A stretch of DNA of 64,000 bases from Bacteroidales bacterium (GTDB lineage: Bacteria > Bacteroidota > Bacteroidia > Bacteroidales > JAIOZK01), in contig JAIPBS010000002.1 of assembly GCA_021738625.1 (NCBI GenBank), positions 1 to 64,000 on the forward strand, read 5' to 3'. Under the pieces are notes generated by a model. The model ran no database searches and was not told where the DNA came from. It worked only from the letters and a program-made list of their open reading frames with translations. This document shows, in pieces, positions 1 to 8,387 of the stretch. Numbering within the stretch: position 1 is the stretch's first letter; the number at the start of each line of letters is the position of its first letter. The translations under genes and the position numbers were made by a program.

Positions 1-140
1 TGACGTTTTTACGTCTTGAGTGTGTAACACTCCGACGCTGCAAGCGCAGACTTTGTTGCTTTTTCAAGTTCTTCCCTTCTATGCGCATCCCAATGAAATT
101 TTTAATCAAATCCATTTTTCAGCATGATTGCTGAATAACA

Positions 141-588
141 TCTGTGTATATTCAATTGTGTTTATTTCTCATTTACCAAAACCTAAAAGGTGTGCTTTAC
201 ATGCCATATTGGGTTGTAACACTTTGTCTATCATGAGCACCAAATGCCCCATCCGGTTTCCACTCCAAATATAGCTCATTGCCAGAAAAGAACAAGCAAA
301 ACATCTAAATTTTTTCTGATACATAAATGCTTGTTTGGCCGGTATACAACTTTTTCAAAAATTCTTCTGTGTATGAAAAGCTCAAAATAAAAATTTCATT
401 AGAAAGAATAGGTTTTCTCATTGAACCAGCCTGCCAGCACCCTCCCTTATAACCTTATACCTTTATAACCCTATACCCTCTTCCTCCAGGCGCTTCGCCC
501 TTGAATGAATGTCACGGTGCGCTGCACCTTTGGCTTAAGGTTATCGCAAGGGGTAATAAAGCTTACGCAGCGCTGCCGCTGGGGATTT
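141..588. repeat. Left copy of island-flanking direct repeat (two blocks)
   Basis: Two blocks, about 141-335 and 455-588, reappear in the same order and orientation at 11596-11791 and 12095-12231 with only scattered differences. The first includes a stretch beginning TCTGTGTATATTCAAT; the second ends GCAGCGCTGCCGCTGGGGAT. The right copy carries extra repeat sequence between its blocks. The pair brackets the restriction-modification and defence genes. Bases 1-140 show no gene or motif I can name. Confidence 0.85.
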
Positions 589-594
589 CTGTTT

Positions 595-632
595 TATACT
601 GAATCTAACAGAAAAATGTTTTGCATTTTATG
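595..632 (+). repeat. Fragment of the ~103-bp bipartite palindromic repeat
   Basis: TATACTGAATCTAACAGAA and the following bases match the right-hand hairpin half of the repeat found complete at 6043, 24048, 47408 and 57963. The left half is missing, and the sequence diverges after the TGCATTTT segment. It lies just beyond the 3' end of the small membrane-protein gene, but in the opposite orientation to it. Confidence 0.6.
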
Positions 633-649
633 TTTACTTTATGTTGTTG

Positions 650-1108
650 TTACCGGATATCGTCATTTACCAAAGGTATTTTAAGCGAGGAAGCTATTTC
701 CTCAGCCCGCTTTAGAATAGCATCACTTTCCCCCGACATGATCTCCACTTCCCGTCCGGGGAAAACCATAAACAGTTTGTAAACCGTCTGGGTTGTGGTT
801 CTTCCGATGCTTAACACATTCATTTTCCGGGTTTCCCGGCTTGCAGTAATTTTCAGACCTTCCAGGGAGCTGATATTTTCCCATTTTCCTTTTGTTATTC
901 CCGGGAGGCCGGTGTATTGCTTTAGCAGCTTTTCCCCGGTATCTATCGTCACGCCAGATCTTATGAAGAACAAAAGCAATCCGATCAGAAAGAACAATAT
1001 GCCCGGCCAGTCTGTAAGGATCATTCTCCAGATGCCCAAAGCCATTAGCAATACGCCTAAAATCACGAAATTTGGCGGGAGTTTTTCGGTTTTGTAATGT
1101 AGTATCAT
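650..1108 (-). CDS. Small membrane protein, unknown function
   Basis: A 152-residue protein that I do not recognise. Two hydrophobic segments lie at about residues 13-32 and 33-49. They are followed by a soluble ~100-residue C-terminal part that alternates beta-type and charged segments, which could be a PH-like domain of the kind seen after paired TM helices. There is no signal peptide. It starts 4 bp downstream of the metallo-beta-lactamase-like gene on the same strand, so the two probably share a transcript. No function can be assigned. Confidence 0.6.
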   Translation of the reverse strand: MILHYKTEKLPPNFVILGVLLMALGIWRMILTDWPGILFFLIGLLLFFIRSGVTIDTGEKLLKQYTGLPGITKGKWENISSLEGLKITASRETRKMNVLSIGRTTTQTVYKLFMVFPGREVEIMSGESDAILKRAEEIASSLKIPLVNDDIR

Positions 1109-1112
1109 GGTT

Positions 1113-2162
1113 TTAATTTATTGCTTTTAAAATTACCCTTAATCCAACCGGATCATTTTTCTTAAACAGGATCAGCCCTTCATACAAAATATCAGTCCTG
1201 AGCTTTTCTCCGTTCAATGTTTTGTCATAAATCAACAATCTGCCGCTTTCAGAATCAAACCTTTTATTTTTCGCCTGATAGACAATTTGAGTGGATTCAA
1301 TCTTCACATATTTTGTGGCGTCCTGGGCAACAACAATGGCATTATGTAAAATCCGTTGCCCATTCCGGATAGAATCAAATTCCGCTTTGATGTAAAAATC
1401 CTCCTCTGTTTTGAATTGCGATCCAGGCGATGAATTTGCGCTTGAGGCAGCTTTGCATGCTTCGTACAGTTTTATGGTATAATCAATAAGCTCCGGCCCG
1501 CCATGCCGGCCATGCCCGGGAACAACAATTTTTGCAGAACCATATTCCTGTTTAACCCTTGCTGCTGTGGCTGACCATTTTTCCAGACTGGCATCTCCTA
1601 CATTTCCAACCCATCCGTTGAGGTTTCTGATCTCATTGCCGCCAAAAAGTATCTTTTCACCCGGAATCCATACAACAATACCGTCTTTGGTATGGGCTTC
1701 ACCCAAATAATGACAAATTACTTTTTCATTGCCAACATGCATTTCCGTTTTCGGGCCGAAACCAATCTGAGGGACCGGCAATCCTTTTTCTTTTGCAATC
1801 TGACGTGTTAGGTTATATGCCCAGGTTGTAATTCCGTTTTTATGAACTACATCTATTCCTTCCATGGCATCGGGATGCCATCGGTCAATCACATACCCGA
1901 CAATTCTTGCCTGTTTCTCATTGACCACCCAGTCGATCAGGTTTTGGGTTTCGATATCTGAATCAGGGGTTGAAACAATCAAGGCGCTATCTCCATTGAT
2001 GAAAACCAATCCGTTGCTGTTGGCGCAGGTATGTATGTAGGTTTTATCAGTAAGCTTCGTTAAGGTTAAGTTCGCTGAAACCTTGATGGCTTTGGAGTTG
2101 TCTGTTTGACATTGTGCGCAAAAGCAGATTAACACACTGATAATTGTAAGAGCTTGTTTCAT
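1113..2162 (-). CDS. Subclass B1-like metallo-beta-lactamase-fold protein with altered metal ligands
   Basis: A 349-residue exported protein with an N-terminal signal sequence (residues ~1-19, Cys-rich, possibly lipoprotein-type). Residues ~30-245 follow the B1 metallo-beta-lactamase fold. The zinc motif normally HxHxD reads R94-W-H96-P-D98, the third-helix His is H157 (GEAHTKDG), the usual Cys ligand position is N176 (FGGN), and the last His is H217 (PGHG). Two of the six canonical ligands are therefore replaced, and a ~100-residue C-terminal extension is not part of the B1 family. Beta-lactam hydrolysis should not be assumed; another hydrolase or a one-metal enzyme is equally possible. Probably co-transcribed with the membrane protein downstream. 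Confidence 0.7.
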   Translation of the reverse strand: MKQALTIISVLICFCAQCQTDNSKAIKVSANLTLTKLTDKTYIHTCANSNGLVFINGDSALIVSTPDSDIETQNLIDWVVNEKQARIVGYVIDRWHPDAMEGIDVVHKNGITTWAYNLTRQIAKEKGLPVPQIGFGPKTEMHVGNEKVICHYLGEAHTKDGIVVWIPGEKILFGGNEIRNLNGWVGNVGDASLEKWSATAARVKQEYGSAKIVVPGHGRHGGPELIDYTIKLYEACKAASSANSSPGSQFKTEEDFYIKAEFDSIRNGQRILHNAIVVAQDATKYVKIESTQIVYQAKNKRFDSESGRLLIYDKTLNGEKLRTDILYEGLILFKKNDPVGLRVILKAIN

Positions 2163-2184
2163 TTATTTATTTTGAATCCCCGGT

Positions 2185-5100
2185 TCAGGCATTTTCCACA
2201 ATTTTAATCTCCTCCTCTGTCAAGCCATACAACTCATAAACCATGCGGTCGATTTCTTTGTCGGTTTGGGTGATTTGGGACTGAAGTTGGTTTATTTCAG
2301 ATTTATAGGAATTGAAATATTCTTCCCATTCATCCTGTTGATTCAAAGAAATTTTTGCTTTTTGCTTTTTAACTTCAGAAATAAACGTTTTAAAATCATA
2401 ATCATAAAAAGCATTAAGCTTATTGCTTACTTTTCCGATTTCAAAGTTCGTTTTTATGCGGTTGTGAAATCTCGTTATGGTGTTGTGACGTTTTTTGTAT
2501 AGTGAGATAATTCTATCTGCATGCAAGATGAATGGTTGCTGATTATCAGCCAATATTATTGGAAGCCTTTCTACAAAGACTACTTTTACTTCCGCCAAAG
2601 GCTTCCCAACCATATGAAAATTTTCATGACGAAAAAACCAGTTGCATAGCTTGGAGTTTAATATTGTGAGCAAAAACTTATAGTCAATATTCTCAGTTTT
2701 TTTCTGTAAACAATGAATTGAATTTAATCCTACATATTTTTCATAATCATATGAGCATAATAATTTGTCATCTGTACGTCTGATAAATATTTTAGGTTTA
2801 AAAAATGAATTTGGATTTCTTGGTGCAGCCAACCATGCACCGTATTTTAAATACTCGCCATCCCAATTAATATGATATCGATTGATTTGAGTTCCACGCA
2901 CTAATTTATGCCATGAATCATCATTTTTCTCATATGAATTAAATGGTTTTTCTTTGACAGTCCTACTAGTTTGAGGAGGAACTCCTTTGCCTTTTTCATA
3001 TGGCTTTATTCCCGCTTTTACATCAGCATAATTTGAAAGAGGTTTAGAATTATCTAATAATTTGTCATGAAGATTTCGTTCTTTTTTTGTTTCCCTATAA
3101 TTAAACACCAAACTGGCTTTTCTAAAAATATGATGGTGTTTAAAATGTAATTTACCAAGCTTGCTTTTATCTCTGGCATCTAATAAAACATCAAAAGAGT
3201 CATCATGTTTTGATGGTGTCTTTTGAATAATAGAAGTTATCGGTTCAACAACTGCATCAGGAAAGACATTAAATGTTTCATATAACTCAATTAGCTTATT
3301 GTCTTCAAATAACATTTTCCTTAACAACACGCCATTTTCAACAACCAGAAATGTATTCGGAGTAATAAATCCCAAATAGGACCTCTCTTTTAGGATTTTT
3401 AGAGAAAGTTCAAAAAAGAAATTATATGTGTCGTAATTGTACTCAGCAATGTGATAATTTTCCTTTAAAAAGTTTTTATCTGCTTTTTCAAGTTTTGCAC
3501 CATACGGCGGGTTCCCAATCACCACATCAAAACCGCCTTCGTATTCGGTGCGGAAAGCCTGTTGGCGGGAGCAGGTCATTTCTGCAATAATATTTTGCAG
3601 GGCTTTGTTTTCGGGCAGTTTGTGTTTTTTGCGGTTGTTTTTTATGTAGGCAAAGGTGTTGTCAAATTGCTCGTTGCCGGTAATTTCCCTGGCCCCAAAC
3701 TTTTCGGCCCAGAGGTGGCATTGGGTTTTGCCGCGGGGAGCCGCATAATGACCGGGAGCCCGGAGCGCGGGAGCAGGCTCCCGCGCGGTATCAGCACCCA
3801 GAGATTCTCTCCGGGGAGCATGCTCCCCTTGTGCCGGAATGGTGCGCCCCATCGCAATGTTGCAGGCACGGGCCGACATAGCTTTTAACTTCTGGACGAT
3901 TTTGGGAAGTTCTTCCTCCTTGCAGGCCAGGATTATATGGGCATGGTCGCCGCAAATGTTATAGGCCACAATGTTCAGCCTGTCTTTTTTCGCTATCTCA
4001 GCAATGGTTTCCGTAACGATGATCTCTTCCTTCTCCGACAGCCATACGGCTTCACCTCTCTTTACATGGTGGTCGAACATCCGCTGTGAGTAACGCGAAT
4101 TATGGGTGGCAGTGGTCACGTGCCAGAGCTTTTTGGCCTTTTTTCTGAAAATGCCCGGGAATTCCCTGTGCCAGTTAAAGGCTTTTTCGCCGGCCACTTC
4201 GGGATCGTCGATCAGGGAGTTGCCGCATTTGATGTTGTTGCTGAGGGTGTTGAGTTTCCGGCCCTTTTGCGCAGTGCGCAGCCAAAGCGAGAGTTTGGCA
4301 ATTTCAACCGATTCTTCGTTCAGGTCAACCCCGAAAATGTTTTTCTCCAGGATGTCGGTGGAAATATCGGAGAAAACGATCGCCCCGCCCAAGAGTTGCC
4401 CGCGCAACTCATCGATCTTACGGTGTTCGGTGATCAGGAATTCCAGCGCCTGGTTTAAGAAGGCTCCCGAACCGCAGGCCGGGTCTAAAATGGATAAACC
4501 CAAAAGCCAGTTTCTGTAATCTTCCAGTTTTTTGTCGAGTGTGCGGACAATGTCCTTTTTGCGGTTTTTCCTGCCTTTGGTGTATTCCTCGTCAAGGATG
4601 CCGAGTTTGGCCTTTTTCTCCTCGCAAAGTTTGCCTACCGTATTTTCAACAATGTATTTGGTGATGTATTTGGGGGTGTAAAAAATGCCGTCTTTCTTGC
4701 GTTTCGAGCTTGCACGGGAAGCATGCAGCGCATGCGGCGGAGCATGCTCCGCCGCTATTTCTGCCTGTACGTTTTCAATTTCCCCAAGGGAATGTTCAAA
4801 AATATGCCCGAGGATATTTACATCCACATCCGTTTCAAAGTCGTACTTACTGAGGTTTAGGGTGTGTTCGTGTAAAATATCATCGTCGATGCTGATGTTG
4901 TCCAGGATTTCATCCGGCTTGAAAAGGCCGCCGTTGTATGGGAATATCTCGTATTTCTTGCCCTTGTAGCCTTTGTTAAGGTAGCCGAAATACTTTTTAA
5001 AGCGGGTGTACAAAGGGACATATTCATCGAGTTCCTTCAGGGTGTTCCATTGCTTCACGATCTCGCTGATCGAATTGGGCGGAAGCAGCAACCTGTCCTC

Positions 5101-5823
5101 GGCAAAAAAGATAAATAGGAAGCGGTCGAGCAGTTTTTGCGTTTTCTTGAAAAGCAGCAGCTTGTCCCTGCCGGGATTGTTTTTTACGAGGTTGTTGTAA
5201 ATGGCCTCCCGGAATTTTGAATAATCGGCGTAGAGTTTTTTGGTGATCTTTTCTTCCTGTAAAAGCGAGGATTCCTTGATCTTCAGGGGGAGGTCGTTTA
5301 ACAGATGGTCTTTTGCCAGGCACAGCCAAAGCAGGGCAAATTGCTCACGCGTGAGGTCAAACAAATCAAAATCGATGTGGTCCACCGCATTTTGAATATA
5401 GAAGCGGAGTTTCTCAAAATTGGAGGTAATGACATATTTACACTGCGGATGCTGGTTTTTGTACCCGAAAGCCTGGCTTTCTATTTTATCCAGGTCGGTG
5501 GTGTCGGTGCCCTTCAGTTCGATCACCGCTATGGCATGCTCGCCTTTCAGAATGGCCCCGTCGGCTTTTTTGCTGTTGGCAACATTTTTTAATTCGGTCG
5601 TCAGGTTGAAATTGGGCTGCGGGTTCAGGGTGTAACCCAGGATCACCCCAAACAACTCCCGTAAAAAACCTTCCTGGAATTGTTCTTCTTTGGCGTTTCT
5701 TATGTTCTCCTGTATTTCAGGATCCCCAAAATATTTCCGGAAATCAGCGTACTTCCCATCGATCAATGCAGGTGTTAGGTCATTCAAATACTTCTTCTCT
5801 ACCGATTTCTGAAACAGGCTCAT
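2185..5823 (-). CDS. Type IIG (Eco57I-like) restriction-methylation enzyme with an internal HUH transposase domain
   Basis: A 1212-residue single-chain restriction enzyme and adenine-N6 methyltransferase. A PD-(D/E)xK nuclease signature (D88, E102-L-K104) lies near the N-terminus. The methylase begins with GIFYTPKYI at about 370, with SAM motif I DPACGSG at 447-453 and catalytic NPPY at 771-774. The C-terminal ~350 residues should hold the target-recognition domain. Between FPGIF (555-559) and GGFDVVIGNPPY, residues ~560-761 are not methylase but a Y1/HUH transposase-like domain. Two stretches of the protein are encoded by REP-like palindromes. The frame is open throughout, so the protein could be functional. 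A single-protein RM system needs no partner gene, and none is adjacent. Confidence 0.85.
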   Translation of the reverse strand: MSLFQKSVEKKYLNDLTPALIDGKYADFRKYFGDPEIQENIRNAKEEQFQEGFLRELFGVILGYTLNPQPNFNLTTELKNVANSKKADGAILKGEHAIAVIELKGTDTTDLDKIESQAFGYKNQHPQCKYVITSNFEKLRFYIQNAVDHIDFDLFDLTREQFALLWLCLAKDHLLNDLPLKIKESSLLQEEKITKKLYADYSKFREAIYNNLVKNNPGRDKLLLFKKTQKLLDRFLFIFFAEDRLLLPPNSISEIVKQWNTLKELDEYVPLYTRFKKYFGYLNKGYKGKKYEIFPYNGGLFKPDEILDNISIDDDILHEHTLNLSKYDFETDVDVNILGHIFEHSLGEIENVQAEIAAEHAPPHALHASRASSKRKKDGIFYTPKYITKYIVENTVGKLCEEKKAKLGILDEEYTKGRKNRKKDIVRTLDKKLEDYRNWLLGLSILDPACGSGAFLNQALEFLITEHRKIDELRGQLLGGAIVFSDISTDILEKNIFGVDLNEESVEIAKLSLWLRTAQKGRKLNTLSNNIKCGNSLIDDPEVAGEKAFNWHREFPGIFRKKAKKLWHVTTATHNSRYSQRMFDHHVKRGEAVWLSEKEEIIVTETIAEIAKKDRLNIVAYNICGDHAHIILACKEEELPKIVQKLKAMSARACNIAMGRTIPAQGEHAPRRESLGADTAREPAPALRAPGHYAAPRGKTQCHLWAEKFGAREITGNEQFDNTFAYIKNNRKKHKLPENKALQNIIAEMTCSRQQAFRTEYEGGFDVVIGNPPYGAKLEKADKNFLKENYHIAEYNYDTYNFFFELSLKILKERSYLGFITPNTFLVVENGVLLRKMLFEDNKLIELYETFNVFPDAVVEPITSIIQKTPSKHDDSFDVLLDARDKSKLGKLHFKHHHIFRKASLVFNYRETKKERNLHDKLLDNSKPLSNYADVKAGIKPYEKGKGVPPQTSRTVKEKPFNSYEKNDDSWHKLVRGTQINRYHINWDGEYLKYGAWLAAPRNPNSFFKPKIFIRRTDDKLLCSYDYEKYVGLNSIHCLQKKTENIDYKFLLTILNSKLCNWFFRHENFHMVGKPLAEVKVVFVERLPIILADNQQPFILHADRIISLYKKRHNTITRFHNRIKTNFEIGKVSNKLNAFYDYDFKTFISEVKKQKAKISLNQQDEWEEYFNSYKSEINQLQSQITQTDKEIDRMVYELYGLTEEEIKIVENA
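3541..4146 (-). mobile_element. REP-associated tyrosine transposase (RAYT, Y1/HUH) domain embedded in the restriction gene
   Basis: Residues ~560-761 of the type IIG protein read as a nearly complete IS200/RAYT-type domain. They have a WHVTTATHNSR start, an HUH motif H627-A-H629 in the context GDHAHIIL, and a candidate nucleophile Y726 in FAYIKNNRKKH. The domain enters after FPGIF and leaves just before the methylase NPPY block without a frameshift. RAYTs cut and join single-stranded REP hairpins, and two REP-like palindromes lie within this very segment. It could be a past insertion retained in frame or a domain fused long ago. Confidence 0.75.
3765..3828. repeat. Two REP-like palindromes inside the restriction gene
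   Basis: GCGCGGGAGC/GCTCCCGCGC (3765-3786, 2-nt loop) and GGGGAGCATGCTCCCC (3813-3828, perfect) share the core GGAGCA-GCTCC with a third palindrome at 4734. They encode the Arg/Pro/Ala-rich stretch in the middle of the transposase domain, which reads as low-complexity compared with its surroundings. Confidence 0.75.
4734..4755. repeat. REP-like perfect palindrome inside the restriction gene
   Basis: GCGGCGGAGCATGCTCCGCC and the next two bases form a perfect 22-bp palindrome with the same GGAGCATGCTCC core as the 3765-3828 pair. It encodes about seven residues of an Ala/His-rich insert (roughly residues 350-370) just before the methylase start GIFYTPKYI, and it preserves the frame. Confidence 0.75.
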
Positions 5824-6316
5824 TGTTTGATTTTCTCAGTTTGATGCTACTAAAATAGTGATTTGTTTTGGGATAGTAGGTTTGGGGTGCGTAAAGTGTG
5901 CTACTGTCATTATTTATAAACTTGAGATTGATAAAACAAGTTTATTCCTCCATGTTGGATTTGTACGAAGAAATTTCCCCCACAACTTAATGAACCGTCC
6001 CGCCCAAGGCGGGATGGTCCTCCTTCATTTCATTTCGGAGGATATACCGATTCGGAACAGGTTTGCAATGATTGACCTCCTGTTCCAATCGGTATAACTG
6101 AATCTAACAGAAAAATGCTTTGCATTTTTAATAAGATTCAGTATAAATGTGAGAGGCGCACCGGTGGGCTTTAATGGCTCACCGGCCGTCTACTTGATTA
6201 CAAGCTGGCCGTTCTTGTCTTTCGGTCTGTGCGGTCGGGTAGGCAAGCTCTTATGCAGGTTTTGGTTTAGGGTTGGCTTGTGCGACCTGCAAATGTGCTT
6301 GACTACAAAGCGTTGG
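5824..6316. other. Intergenic region between restriction gene and ARH gene
   Basis: No gene is supported here. It contains a short hairpin TCCCGCC-caa-GGCGGGA at 5998-6014, a full copy of the bipartite repeat (6043-6145), and an inverted CCGGTG...CACCGG at 6161-6185. It also contains GCTTGTGCG plus AAATGTGCTTGA at 6276-6302, which resembles sequence upstream of the ADP-ribosyltransferase gene at 11477-11508. Confidence 0.6.
6043..6145 (+). repeat. Bipartite palindromic repeat, copy 1
   Basis: The left half is a hairpin made of ATACCGATT...AATCGGTAT arms around GGAACAGG. The right half is a hairpin of ACTGAATCT...AGATTCAGT arms around an AAAATGCTTTGCATTTT core. It is the only complete copy here that does not directly follow a gene reading in the same direction. 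Confidence 0.85.
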
Positions 6317-7696
6317 CTATTCAAAATATTTTACTGCATCATTCTTTTCAATATCAAGCAATTTTGAAAATCTACAAGTCTGTCCAATACCAAATTCTAC
6401 ATCAAGAATTAAATTATATTTTCCACTTGTCAAGGTTTTTTGCCTATCAATATTTTTTACAACTCCTTTGCCTAACGGATTGAATAAAAATTCATCACCT
6501 AAGTTATATTCATCTGAATCAATTTCTTTTACTTCTATTGTATTATTTAGTAGAAATTCTGGTTTCTCAGATTTAAGTTCTCGACAAGATATTAAATATA
6601 AGTTTACAGCCATTTTCTCCAAATAGGCTGCATCTTGAATGGAAGTCCATTTATTTGGAATTATTATTTCAGAGTATAAAGCACCAATTAAACCACCTGT
6701 AAAAGCAGCGATGCTGTCTGTATCCGTACCAATAGAATTTACAGCAGAGATTATGGCTTTTTCAGGCTTATCAAAAAACTTACACGCTAAATAAATACCA
6801 GCAATTACTGTTGAAACGCCAGAGCCTTTAGTTTTAGGTGAATAACATCCAAATGATTTTAATGCATCTTTTGTGCCTTTGTTATCCCTTAAAAATTTAT
6901 AAGTTTCACGTAAGTAATTAAGAATTTCAATTACTGTTTTTTCGTAGATGTCTTCAAATTTTGAACTGGAGTTTTTATTCCATTCATTCAGCCATGATAA
7001 ATATTTTTCTTTATGCAAAAAAGACAGTTCAAATTTTGATTCAATATTTTTGCCTATTTCAGTCAAGAATTCTTCATAATTGAATTTGTTTTTCTCAAGC
7101 TTTAGTATCGAATTAACTGCCATACCATATAATATTGCCCCTGCAATTGCTCTGGGATGCCCATGGGTTACTATACTATTAGAAAAAATTTGTTCTTTAA
7201 TCTTTTCATCTTCTTTATGGTTTGCAAGTGCAATAGGCAATATACGCATTGCGGCACCATTTGCTCCACTATCTTTGTAATCCAAAGTTGAATTACCTGC
7301 CTTGTAGGTAAAAAAGTTAGAGTTCCATTGAGCAGATTTGCGTTCAATTTTCCTTGCAGCATTTTTAATTGTACGCCCAGCACCACGAGCATAGAGCAAC
7401 CAAGCGGGCAACTCAATTTTTGAAAAATAATAATTATCTAAAGAACCATCAGGCTTTATTGACCTGGCAACAGATAGCAACAATTGAGTGTCATCGGAGT
7501 ATGAACCTGCATTAATCTTATCTAAATAACCATTAAATCTACCACCTACATATTTCTCCCAATCATAAAATGCAGTAATAGTTGATGTTTTGTATTTTTT
7601 CTCAATGTTTTCTGCTGTCTTCTCAAATTCAGTTATCCAGCCTAAAGCATCGCCAATTGCTGAAAGAAATATACTATTTATAAACCTATTATTCAT
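6317..7696 (-). CDS. ADP-ribosylglycohydrolase (DraG/ARH family), candidate antitoxin
   Basis: A 459-residue protein with the full ARH signature: GDALG (15-19), the metal-binding SYSDDTQ with D68-D69, an NGAAMR motif, THGHPRA, and GTDTDS with D325 and D327. ARH enzymes remove ADP-ribose from modified targets using a dinuclear Mg centre, and all expected ligands are present. Residues ~385-459 form an extra small C-terminal domain with a GDEFLFNPLGKGVV stretch that I cannot name. The start codon overlaps the end of the ZorB-like gene by 8 bp, placing it last in a four-gene operon headed by an ADP-ribosyltransferase. By analogy with Tre1/Tri1 and DarT/DarG, it probably reverses the toxin's modification. 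Confidence 0.88.
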   Translation of the reverse strand: MNNRFINSIFLSAIGDALGWITEFEKTAENIEKKYKTSTITAFYDWEKYVGGRFNGYLDKINAGSYSDDTQLLLSVARSIKPDGSLDNYYFSKIELPAWLLYARGAGRTIKNAARKIERKSAQWNSNFFTYKAGNSTLDYKDSGANGAAMRILPIALANHKEDEKIKEQIFSNSIVTHGHPRAIAGAILYGMAVNSILKLEKNKFNYEEFLTEIGKNIESKFELSFLHKEKYLSWLNEWNKNSSSKFEDIYEKTVIEILNYLRETYKFLRDNKGTKDALKSFGCYSPKTKGSGVSTVIAGIYLACKFFDKPEKAIISAVNSIGTDTDSIAAFTGGLIGALYSEIIIPNKWTSIQDAAYLEKMAVNLYLISCRELKSEKPEFLLNNTIEVKEIDSDEYNLGDEFLFNPLGKGVVKNIDRQKTLTSGKYNLILDVEFGIGQTCRFSKLLDIEKNDAVKYFE

Positions 7697-8387
7697 TACC
7701 GCTATTATTAATTACACCCACTTTTGGAATTATTTGAATTAAAAATCGTTTATTTTTATCTTCTTCAGGGCCAGTATATCTTCCTGCACCAAACCACCCG
7801 CTTCCTGCTATGATAATCTCAAATACATCTTCATTAAACGTTACACCACGAGATTGCCAAAATTCATATAATGATTTTGCTCGATTATAACTAAGAATAT
7901 AAGTGCTTTCAATAAACCTACTGTCAGAATTTCGCCAACGTAATGAAGGCATGTTATATCGCGCTGCCATACCTTCAATGATAACAAGATATTTTATTTT
8001 ATTATCAAAGTCAGGTGTTTTATTTACAATATTAGAAAGTTCCAAACCTGCATTATATAACTCATTCCTCAAATTTTCATTGTTTGGAATTTCTGGATTA
8101 CCTGGTCTAAATAATACATCTACTATTAATTCATGTCTTTTATTTATCGAGTCATATTTAAAGTATGTTGGGTCTAAATTTTCAATTGATTTTTTAATTT
8201 CGTTTATTTTATCTAATTCAGCCGCTTTTACTTCTAATTTTTTGTTTGCATCTTCTAGCTTATTAGCTTTATGCTGCATGATTGAAAAAACCAATACAAA
8301 CAAAACAAGCATAACGAAAAACAAGCTTGTCATTAAGTCGGAATAACTCAACCAAAAAAGATTATTTTTTCTTTTGCCCATCTTCAA
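7689..8387 (-). CDS. ZorB/MotB-like membrane protein with OmpA-type C-terminal domain
   Basis: A 232-residue protein with one N-terminal TM helix (~13-36) carrying the acidic residue D17 in WLSYSDLMTSLFF. This is the position of the proton-channel Asp in MotB, ExbD and ZorB. A coiled coil (~38-75) leads to a peptidoglycan-binding OmpA-like region (~130-225) including LSYNRAKSLYEFW and NKRFLIQIIPK. The gene overlaps the ZorA-like gene by 26 bp and the ARH gene by 8 bp, so all are likely translated from one mRNA. The short length and cassette setting favour ZorB over a flagellar stator; no flagellar genes are nearby. Confidence 0.85.
   Translation of the reverse strand: MKMGKRKNNLFWLSYSDLMTSLFFVMLVLFVLVFSIMQHKANKLEDANKKLEVKAAELDKINEIKKSIENLDPTYFKYDSINKRHELIVDVLFRPGNPEIPNNENLRNELYNAGLELSNIVNKTPDFDNKIKYLVIIEGMAARYNMPSLRWRNSDSRFIESTYILSYNRAKSLYEFWQSRGVTFNEDVFEIIIAGSGWFGAGRYTGPEEDKNKRFLIQIIPKVGVINNSGNE

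Noticed and set aside
1113-2162. Carbapenem-resistance gene
   Set aside because: Two canonical zinc ligands are substituted and there is an extra domain; the fold alone does not support it.
5858-6097. 79-residue plus-strand open frame
   Set aside because: Crosses the short GC hairpin and the bipartite repeat, with no recognisable domain.
8362-8387. Frameshift between the ZorA-like and ZorB-like genes
   Set aside because: Each frame has a complete family-typical start and end; a short overlap is normal in such operons.
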